NCBI GenBank assembly: GCA_963932465.1
Contig: OZ010800.1
Location: 96,243,307 to 96,307,306, forward strand
Reading direction: 5' to 3'
Length of the DNA: 64,000 nt
From: Maratus speciosus
Taxonomy: Eukaryota; Arthropoda; Arachnida; Araneae; Salticidae
The notes below the pieces were generated by a model, which worked only from the letters and a program-made list of their open reading frames with translations, was not told the origin of the DNA and did no database searches. A program made the position numbers and the translations under genes. Positions 57,701 through 64,000 of the stretch are shown one piece after another (the stretch's first letter is position 1; the number at the start of each line of letters is the position of its first letter).

Positions 57701-60207
57701 TCAGAATTTCCCTCCTTCCACCATAAAAATTTTAAAAATGCTCTGTCATTTTCATTTAAGCAAATCTGTAAAAATGCTTTTCTTATGTCTGATATTACAC
57801 CAATTTTCTTCAATCGGAACCGATTTATCAATGAAGGGATAAGTTCTACTAAATTGGGGCCTTTCAACAAACAATCGTTAATAGAGGGTGAGCCTTTTTC
57901 CCTAGCGGACCCATCAAAAACAGGGCGTATTCGGGTAGTGGAATTTTCTTTTATTACTGCTCTGTGTGGCAGAAAAAATTCAGCTTCCGTTCCTGGAGTT
58001 GATTCGACTTCCTCAATAATGCCCTCTTGAAGCCACTCATTAAATACTGCTTCATAGGCAGCTAAATTGCCGGATTTCTTTAATGAATCTACGCAGTTTT
58101 TTAATCTACGTTCTGCAATTTTCCGAGCACTGGGGAGAGGGGGGTGACCAACAATCCATGGAAGACTAACCTGATAACGTCCTTCATTGTTTATATGAAT
58201 ATTTTTGTTGAAATGTTCTTTTACGGCTTGTTCGAGTTCTAAACCAGACCCTTTGTCACCTGGATCAAGAATTCCTAAAGTGTCTAAACGCCATAAATCT
58301 GTGAGTTTTGCTTCATTTACATGTAAGGATAAAACAATTTTTGTGGAATCGTTTGTATCTTTTTCATTAGTTTTACCCATCAATGTCCACCCCAATTTGG
58401 TCTGTATAGCAGTTAAATTACTATCCAAGGATTTAATTTTCCCCGTTAATAACTTTCCATAAATATCTGCTCCGATAAGTAAACTTATTTCTTGTGCATT
58501 TGTAACTTTTTGCTTCCCTGTATATGCATCGTAATCTGTGAATTTTATCCCATATTTTTTAGCTTCCTTTATCCAAGGCCCATTTTTTATTTTTGGAACC
58601 TCAGTACATATTTTGTCTTGATCATAGATATCAAAATTACATTTAAAAGTATCTTCTAAATTACTTAAATATATTTTATATCGCTTATGAAAGTGTGTTT
58701 CTTGAATACCACCAAAAAGACCATGAATCATTTTTTCTTCTCCTATTGCTTCGTATCCCATTCGATTAATAATATCTTTACTCAGATAAGAACGTTGACT
58801 ACCTGTGTCTATCAAACAGCGTACTAACAAGTGTTTATTTTGATCCTTTGATTCTAAACGAACAGTTAAAGTCTGCATTAATACTGCGCGATTACAAGTT
58901 TTATTTGATAATGTCGTGCTTTCATTATTTTCCTGTGATCTGGCATTTTCTTTTTCGGGACATAAAATTTTATAATGCCGTTTAAAACAATTGCTGCATT
59001 TAACAAATTTTTTACAATATTTTGCTATGTGCCCTGCATTTTTGAGACAAACAAAACAGTAACCGTACTGCTTTAAAGTTTCCTTTTTATCCTGTAATGA
59101 TTTATTTTTAAATAACTCACATTCGATCAAAAAATGTTTTTCTTTACATTCCGGGCATTTACTTTGTTTAGAAAATGATACCGTTTCATTTATTAAGCCA
59201 GATGCTGAAGGAATTATTTTCGGCGACTGCTTGTCGCGCACTGGCCTCCCAGACGTAATGTCTGCGTTCGAAGACTCTTGATTAGAAATTAAAAAAGCAG
59301 TTCTTTCTCGGGAAATAACTTCCATTTTCAAATAATCAATTATTTCCGTAACTTTTAATTCTTCATCGTTACCACATTTTTTTGTTATTTGTAACACTAT
59401 GTCAGAAGGTAATAATTTAATTAGAATGGGAGAGAGTAACGCTGAATAATTTTCAATCTCCAATCCGAGAGATTTCAGATTTCTGATTTCGGTCTGGCAA
59501 GTGTCCAGCAATTTGCGGAGTGCATAAACGTCACTGGATTTCTTTACTGAATTAAGTGATAAAAGTTTATGAAGGTGTGAGCTAATTACTAATTGTTTCT
59601 TACCGAAACGTTCTTTTAGAGTTTCTATTGCAGATAAATAGTTACTATTAGTTAAACTATAACCTTTTATACAGTTAGCAGCATTTGAAGTCAGATATGA
59701 CTTTAAATAATTGAATTTTTCTACTTCAGACAATTCTGCATTTTTATGAATTGTAGATTCGAATTGGTCCCAAAATCTTTGCCAATCCGAAGGATCGCCG
59801 TCAAATTTTTCAATTATTAGCTTGGGTAAATTTATGCGAATGGATTCTAACCCCCGAATTACAACTGTTTCGTCGGATTTGTTTATTGTTGTAGTAGAAA
59901 CATTCGAATTAGATTTAGTTTCTAATTTCAATTTAGCCCTTTTTACTTTCGTTTTGCAAATTACCAAATTCGAATTATACTCATCACATTTCAAAACTTC
60001 AGCTTCTAATTCATCTAATTTACTAGATTTTTGAATTTCAGTATCTAGATAATTAAGCTCTTTTTCTTTCAAATCTAACTCAGCGAGAAACTGTTCTAAT
60101 GTATCTTCATCGGCACTATTTTCTGAAATTGCCGCTTCTATTCTATTAATTAATTTCGTAGTTTGAGATCTAACAGTAGTGCGTTCTGTTTTATTAACTG
60201 CATCCAT
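54766..60207 (-). CDS. BEL/Pao gag-pol polyprotein, 1813 aa
   Basis: Single intact frame from ATG at 60207 to TGA at 54766. Domains in order: N-terminal coiled-coil-like part (1-110); Gag region of the DUF1759 type (about 120-310, FDGDPSDWQRFWDQF); three Cys/His knuckle-like clusters (351-416); aspartic protease, DUF1758 type, with DTGS at 467-470; reverse transcriptase (about 750-900; SDIRKAF with D807; active-site box YIDN at 884-887); Pao-type linker; RNase H (D1055, E1098, D1128); integrase zinc site H1350, H1355, C1385, C1388; integrase core D1420, D1479, E1525; DUF5641-like C-terminus (1575-1695). Residues 1715-1790 are a proline-rich repeat (PAP, SSDP, EPLDSV) in about three and a half units. 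The second aspartate of the usual YxDD box is asparagine. Length is normal for the family. Confidence 0.97.
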   Translation of the reverse strand: MDAVNKTERTTVRSQTTKLINRIEAAISENSADEDTLEQFLAELDLKEKELNYLDTEIQKSSKLDELEAEVLKCDEYNSNLVICKTKVKRAKLKLETKSNSNVSTTTINKSDETVVIRGLESIRINLPKLIIEKFDGDPSDWQRFWDQFESTIHKNAELSEVEKFNYLKSYLTSNAANCIKGYSLTNSNYLSAIETLKERFGKKQLVISSHLHKLLSLNSVKKSSDVYALRKLLDTCQTEIRNLKSLGLEIENYSALLSPILIKLLPSDIVLQITKKCGNDEELKVTEIIDYLKMEVISRERTAFLISNQESSNADITSGRPVRDKQSPKIIPSASGLINETVSFSKQSKCPECKEKHFLIECELFKNKSLQDKKETLKQYGYCFVCLKNAGHIAKYCKKFVKCSNCFKRHYKILCPEKENARSQENNESTTLSNKTCNRAVLMQTLTVRLESKDQNKHLLVRCLIDTGSQRSYLSKDIINRMGYEAIGEEKMIHGLFGGIQETHFHKRYKIYLSNLEDTFKCNFDIYDQDKICTEVPKIKNGPWIKEAKKYGIKFTDYDAYTGKQKVTNAQEISLLIGADIYGKLLTGKIKSLDSNLTAIQTKLGWTLMGKTNEKDTNDSTKIVLSLHVNEAKLTDLWRLDTLGILDPGDKGSGLELEQAVKEHFNKNIHINNEGRYQVSLPWIVGHPPLPSARKIAERRLKNCVDSLKKSGNLAAYEAVFNEWLQEGIIEEVESTPGTEAEFFLPHRAVIKENSTTRIRPVFDGSAREKGSPSINDCLLKGPNLVELIPSLINRFRLKKIGVISDIRKAFLQICLNENDRAFLKFLWWKEGNSEETKIFQHRRVVFRLTCSPYLLGATLQHHLKKSPPSMQETASKFSESFYIDNCVTSVDNEKQLNNFITESKYILSQAKFDLRGWEHSYSNSSMKPDFSSENKIVPVLGLRWLLPSDVLSIDVREINKDVELITKRKILSEVHKIFDPIGYTCPVTLFPKILLQDLWKKKITWDSELPTPIAQKFQKWKNQLSSLKDIAIPRCLISDPDNIGDLSLHVFCDASKVAYATCIYLRNENEKSTSCQLIQARCRVAPLKCVTIPRLELLACTIGARLSKGVKSDLKLENLPTFFWTDSSNALYWIKRSENWAPFVYNRVKEIRSLSNPENWHYVPGTLNPADLPSRGCSAESLKQSLWWEGPDWLKKPQEFWPKSSLNPDFEIINSEKRKTVVSAVNISQTPIELYENTSSYLKMIKVTAWMYRFFGNIRKTPNERNLEKILTSEEINHAEHVVLKYAQRYLLSESKPCYTSLQTFTDEEGLIRVKTRISMRKDFHSFRYPIVLPFDHNITYSLIRRKHIELFHAGIQIVMSVLREQFWVLRCRRTVRKIIKSCMTCRRFTASPAETPTAPLPEERVKDASIFESVGLDLCGPLFLRNGSKVWIVLFTCAIFRAIHLELVSSLSTENLLLAMRRFISRRGRPSIIISDNGRNLVKASSELKSINFERLQNFAIERKIQWKFNLPSAPWWGGFFERMIGMLKGILRRVLGKASLNYEELYTVLCDAESVINSRPLTYIADDDDLDPLTPAMFLQDIKDSRVPEFDIIDSTKMKRRFAYQQRIREDLRKRFRIEYLGQLRENAGRNRETELKKDDIVLIGDDNSKRINWPLGKIEELYPGKDGKFRVAKVKTKTGSFLRPLKRLYPLEINNELMPPFLVDRIPAPIDDDSVPAPVPESSDPASVVEPLDSVSVPAPEPESSDPVSVAEPLDSVTAPVPVSSDSPSVADPLDITPAPVHQSSIPEDGNRRSRAGRKLKQPQRLNL

Positions 60208-60350
60208 TCTCTTAAATCAATATTATAACTAATAAAATTTATCAAAAACAAAAATGGTTGCAATTATCGTACATAAACAAAGCACTTCAATAAAGATTCT
60301 AATTCAACGAAATTCTTATTATTCTGATTCAAATACTTTAGGCAGTCGCT

Positions 60351-60363
60351 GTTACGGGCGCCA
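60351..60363 (-). other. BEL primer-binding site
   Basis: TGGCGCCCGTAAC on the minus strand, five bases after the 5' LTR, complementary to a tRNA ending GGCGCCA. It resembles the Lys-type primer sites used by several retroelements, with one extra T; the exact tRNA is uncertain. Confidence 0.8.
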
Positions 60364-60368
60364 GTAAA

Positions 60369-60802
60369 TGTCAGATGTCAGATACACAATAAAACATATG
60401 ATATAAATCTATAAAGGTAAGTAAAAAATACTTACCGATCCAAGGTAGGCCGCCTTCTTTAGAATCAGAACTTATTAATTCCAGGATAGATTCGGCAATT
60501 AAAAATAATTCACATCAAGTAGTCGGAAATGAAGAAACATCTCTTTCATTTTAGATTATTTATATGGCTCACTTATACAAAAAAAAAATATTTACATTAT
60601 ATACATACGATGAATTAATCTCGAATTCGTTAAAAACATGTTTGATGGGGAAAAAAACCCACATCTCCAAATCGTTCTTTCGTTCGATCTACAAAACAAA
60701 AAGTTTCTGTTGCCAAACGACAAAAATAAATAGTCCTCATTCGAAGGGAAAATGTCCAGGGAGGTCGGGAGAAAATGTCCGTGGAGGTCGTGTTTTGTAA
60801 TA
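60369..60802 (-). repeat. BEL 5' LTR
   Basis: Matches 54291-54724 along its full 434 bp by eye. It would carry the promoter for the element's RNA on the minus strand. Confidence 0.95.
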
Positions 60803-60807
60803 CTATC

Positions 60808-61141
60808 CAACCAATGGGCGTATCTATATGAAAGCTGCGACAAGCAGATATAAATTTTTATTAATTGAGATGATTTTAGATAAACACAAATCGCTAGTCA
60901 TTTTAACAAGCGTCCCATTAACGCCAAACTAAACAGATTTCTAAGACCGAAACCGAATTTCGGTAATCTTCCTAGTTTCGGACGAAAACAAAACTGTCGA
61001 ACATTTTTTTTTTTTTTTTAAGTAATTAATACATACATAAATTCTAGGGGGTGCTGAAAGGTTCCTTGCTTCAATTACTTATAGTTGAAATAGAAAAACA
61101 AAATTAGGCTCATTTGAAAGTTTAAAATCTTATTACGTAAT
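60808..61141. other. Sequence between BEL and gypsy, nothing recognised
   Basis: Contains a short inverted pair 'accgaaaccgaatttcggta' near 60947-60966 and a T run at 61004-61019. No frame. Confidence 0.4.
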
Positions 61142-61319
61142 TGTAATTGTGATATAATGCATCTGGCAACAGTTTTAAAAAGAACTTATCGGGAACTCTG
61201 GGTTCGAGGCTAGCTTTTGTTTTTTGTGGATATTCTAAGCTTGTACATATCGCGCGCTTGAGTTCTTATACATTAAAGTAGTTTAAAGATCTTCCGAGTT
61301 ATTATTTAGTTATAATACA
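61142..61319 (+). repeat. Putative 5' LTR of the gypsy element
   Basis: The primer site at 61320 places the LTR end at TACA (61319). A start at TGTAATTGTG (61142) or TGTGATATAA (61148) would give about 175 bp beginning TG and ending CA. The 3' LTR is outside the window, so borders are provisional. Confidence 0.45.
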
Positions 61320-61330
61320 TGGTGGCAGTG
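61320..61330 (+). other. Putative gypsy primer-binding site
   Basis: TGGTGGCAGTG directly after ATAATACA; a TGG start fits the CCA tail of a tRNA. The tRNA is not identified. Confidence 0.55.
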
Positions 61331-61347
61331 TTTATTGAAAAAGAAAA

Positions 61348-64000
61348 ATGTATCAAATACCTGCGCCAGAACAATTTTCCTTTCGCCCTGACGACTGGCA
61401 AAAATGGATCGACAGATTCGAACGTTTCAGATCTGCATCAGGTTTGAAAACGAAACAACCGGAAGAACAGGTAAACTCTTTAGTTTATTTAATGGGCTCT
61501 CAAGCCGAAGAAATATTGTCATCTTTTAATTTAAGTGCAGACGATATTAAAGATTTTGATATTGTAAAGAATAAATTTGAAACGCATTTTATTCCTACAC
61601 GTAATGTTATATACGAAAGATATAAATTCTACACGAGAACACAAGAAGAAGGTGAATCGGTGGAACAGTTTATCACATCGTTATATACATTAGTGCAAAC
61701 TTGTGAATTTCCTACCTCTTTTCAGGAAGAAATGATTAGAGATAGAATTGTTTGCGGTATTCGCGATAAGAAGGTTTCTGAAAATCTGCAACTAGATATG
61801 AAACTTACACTCGAAAAAGCGATTACAACAGCTCGTCAGGCTGAAACAATTAAAAGTCAACAACAAGTTCTGAGTAGTGATACTACGTCTTTTAAGGTAG
61901 CTAACAGAGTAGCGATACCACAGAATAAGAAATACAAACAAAATAAAAAATTTGATTCTTTCAATTCGGATAAGAACAAAGAAGTATGTTTTTGGTGTGG
62001 AAAACAAAACAAACATACGAAATCGGAATGCCCTGCGCGTAAAGCGATTTGTAACCGGTGCAAGAAGGTTGGTCATTATGCTAAAGTTTGTAAATCAAAA
62101 ATGCAGGTTAACGAAGTTGGAAAAACAAAATCGACGAATTCTTCTGATTTTTTAGGTTACATAATGAATACTTCAGATAAAAATAACCCTGTTAGAATAT
62201 CGGATAACCGTTGGAATGCTAAAGTATTGATTGAAAAGACTCCTCTAGAATTTAAGATCGATACAGGAGCGGATGTGACGGTCGTTCCTAAGGCTATTTA
62301 TGATTCGAAATTGAACCATATAAAATTAAAGGGATCAAGTAAAGTCATTTGCGGTCCAGATGGGAAAAATCTGAAGATAGCTGGGATAATTCGAGTTAAA
62401 TTAAAGAACAAAAGTTTTAGTTTTGAAGATGATGTGTATGTAATAAATAATTTACAACACCCATTGCTAAGCTGTACAGCTAGTGAGAATTTGAATCTCA
62501 TCCAGAGAATATTTGAATTGAAATCAAAACTGGATCCTGTCAAGAAATTTCCAAAATTATTTAGCGGAATTGGAAAGGTTGAGAAACCGTATCAAATAAA
62601 ATTAAAGAATGATGCTAAGCCTTATGCAATTTCTGTACCACGGCGAGTTCCATTAGCTTTAAGGGGTAAATTAAAAAAATTGTTAGATGAAATGACAAGG
62701 AATAAAATTATTGAACCAGTAGACGAAGCCACAGAATGGTGTGCGCCTATGGTTATTGTTCCAAAAAAGTCAGGTGATATAAGAATTTGTGTTGATTTAT
62801 CAGTTCTGAATGAGAACATTGAAAGAGAATATTTCCCCATGGCCTCAGTTGACTATACTTTAAGTCAATTTAGTAATGCTAAAGTGTTTAGTATTATTGA
62901 TGCAAATGCAGGTTTTTGGCAAATAAGTCTCGATCCAGCTTCTGCAAAGTTAACTACTTTTATTACACCTTTTGGAAGATTTATGTTCAATCGTTTACCG
63001 TTTGGAATTAAGACAGCTCCGGAAGTGTTCCAAAAAAGAATTCGCGAAACTATTCAAGAAGGTCCTGGTATAGTGGGTCTTATGGATGAATTTGTAATTT
63101 TTGGTTCTACTGAGGAAGAACACAATAAACGACTAAATGAAGTTCTTTCAAAACTTCAAGCGGCTGGGTGGACTTTGAATGCTGAAAAATGCCAGTTTGC
63201 AAAAGATTCCATACATTTTCTTGGTCATATAATTTCTGAAAAGGGAATAAAACCTGATCCGGAAAAAACAAAAGCTATTTCCAGAATTCCAACGCCTAGG
63301 AATGTGACGGAATTAAAAAGATTTTTAGGAATGGCTGGATTTTTGAATAAATTCATTCCCAATTTTGCTGATGTTGCAAAACCTCTTTACGAGTTAATGA
63401 AGAATAATGTTGAATGGATTTGGGGAAAATCTCAAATAATGGCATTTGAAGATATCAAGCAGAAACTTTGCCATACTCCTGAATTAGCATTATATGATCC
63501 AAAGAAAGAAACCTTTATATCAGCCGATGCATCATCTTACGGCCTTGGTTCAGTTTTGTGTCAAAAGGATAATGGTCATTTACGTCCAGTTTTCTATGCA
63601 TCGCGGACATTGTCCGATACAGAGAAAAGGTATGCACAAATAGAGAAAGAAGCGTTAGCTATTGTATGGGCTTGTGAAAGGTTTCATGATTTTATTGTTG
63701 GCCTACAAGTTCACATAGAAACGGATCATAAACCTCTCGTACCCATTTTAATGTCAAAACCGTTAGACAATCTAACTCCTAGACTCCAACGTATGAAACT
63801 GCGAATGATGAGATATTCCTATACCATCAAATATACTCCAGGGAAAAAGCTTGTCATTGCAGATGCGTTATCCAGAAGCCCTTTACCGGAAAATGGAAAG
63901 GAAGAATTAACCGAAGAAATAACTGCTTATGTGCAGATGATTATAGAAAATTTTCCTTCTTCAGATTCTAGATTGGCTGAAATATGGGCGTTGCAAAAAG
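61348..64000 (+). CDS. Ty3/gypsy gag-pol polyprotein, 5' part (884 codons, open at window end)
   Basis: ATG at 61348, no stop to the window edge. Domains: retrotransposon Gag (about 1-180, with WQKWIDRFERF near the start); two zinc knuckles at 214-248, the first CX2CX5HX4C (one residue longer than usual), the second canonical CX2CX4HX4C; aspartic protease with DTGAD at 305-309; reverse transcriptase (about 430-620) with SIIDANAGFWQI (D518) and the active-site box LMDE at 579-582 by motif, where D580 is kept but the second aspartate is E581; RNase H with D727, E766 or E768, D793 and D839 (ADALSRSP). Integrase should follow beyond the window. It resembles the K02A2.6-type gypsy polyproteins. 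Gag and Pol share one frame with no shift. Otherwise intact, so probably a young copy. Confidence 0.95.
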   Translation, partial: MYQIPAPEQFSFRPDDWQKWIDRFERFRSASGLKTKQPEEQVNSLVYLMGSQAEEILSSFNLSADDIKDFDIVKNKFETHFIPTRNVIYERYKFYTRTQEEGESVEQFITSLYTLVQTCEFPTSFQEEMIRDRIVCGIRDKKVSENLQLDMKLTLEKAITTARQAETIKSQQQVLSSDTTSFKVANRVAIPQNKKYKQNKKFDSFNSDKNKEVCFWCGKQNKHTKSECPARKAICNRCKKVGHYAKVCKSKMQVNEVGKTKSTNSSDFLGYIMNTSDKNNPVRISDNRWNAKVLIEKTPLEFKIDTGADVTVVPKAIYDSKLNHIKLKGSSKVICGPDGKNLKIAGIIRVKLKNKSFSFEDDVYVINNLQHPLLSCTASENLNLIQRIFELKSKLDPVKKFPKLFSGIGKVEKPYQIKLKNDAKPYAISVPRRVPLALRGKLKKLLDEMTRNKIIEPVDEATEWCAPMVIVPKKSGDIRICVDLSVLNENIEREYFPMASVDYTLSQFSNAKVFSIIDANAGFWQISLDPASAKLTTFITPFGRFMFNRLPFGIKTAPEVFQKRIRETIQEGPGIVGLMDEFVIFGSTEEEHNKRLNEVLSKLQAAGWTLNAEKCQFAKDSIHFLGHIISEKGIKPDPEKTKAISRIPTPRNVTELKRFLGMAGFLNKFIPNFADVAKPLYELMKNNVEWIWGKSQIMAFEDIKQKLCHTPELALYDPKKETFISADASSYGLGSVLCQKDNGHLRPVFYASRTLSDTEKRYAQIEKEALAIVWACERFHDFIVGLQVHIETDHKPLVPILMSKPLDNLTPRLQRMKLRMMRYSYTIKYTPGKKLVIADALSRSPLPENGKEELTEEITAYVQMIIENFPSSDSRLAEIWALQK

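Larger units (their letters stand above)
54291..60802 (-). mobile_element. Complete BEL/Pao LTR retrotransposon
   Basis: 6512 bp flanked by CTATC on both sides (54286-54290 and 60803-60807). Two 434-bp LTRs look identical base for base. On the minus strand the order is 5' LTR, primer-binding site, one gag-pol frame of 1813 codons, polypurine tract, 3' LTR. There is no envelope frame. Identical LTRs and an unbroken frame mean a very recent insertion. Copying proceeds through RNA, reverse transcription in a cytoplasmic particle and integration. Confidence 0.97.

Overview
The window looks like nuclear DNA of an animal with a large, AT-rich, transposon-packed genome, most likely an arthropod and perhaps a spider. 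Evidence is the split gene with intron-flanked EGF-like exons in multi-kilobase introns, and the mixture of BEL/Pao, Ty3/gypsy, Tigger/pogo, Tc1/mariner, hAT, foldback MITE and tRNA-derived SINE sequence. I see no bacterial operons, CRISPR array, rRNA or stand-alone tRNA gene. The species is inference; the metazoan nature is well supported.

Host gene (minus strand, 711-24873): three short exons with good splice signals and compatible phases encode, in order, a six-cysteine EGF/EB-like module (24733-24873), a second one (9134-9268) and a single transmembrane segment (711-819). The gene must continue past both visible ends, because the first exon starts in phase 1 and the last ends in phase 2. 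It looks like a type I membrane receptor or adhesion protein. Its two introns (8.3 and 15.5 kb) hold a hAT-like composite (1284-4049), tandem duplications, a ten-unit ~300-bp array element (10690-14053), a second hAT-like element (17111-19646) and a Tigger/pogo element (19820-23356) that itself carries three smaller insertions.

Middle (24.9-54.3 kb): no host exon recognised. It is a stack of nested elements: a foldback split by a hAT (26626-31489); a dispersed repeat split by an 8.7-kb Tigger-type composite (32117-40863) that encloses another Tigger-type element, a hAT and several MITEs; a 1.2-kb CTAG-headed repeat (41122-42303); an element with repeated GGGGTAATTCCTGGTCA motifs (42391-45082); a foldback MITE (46774-47180) whose empty site is preserved in the paralogous repeat; and a Tc1 element (50916-52859) carrying a tRNA-derived SINE.

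Right end (54.3-64 kb): a complete, apparently very young BEL/Pao retrotransposon on the minus strand (54291-60802; 434-bp LTRs that look identical, CTATC target duplication, one 1813-codon gag-pol frame), followed by the 5' part of a Ty3/gypsy element on the plus strand whose gag-pol frame starts at 61348 and is still open at the window edge. Both elements have a substitution at the second aspartate of the reverse transcriptase YxDD box.
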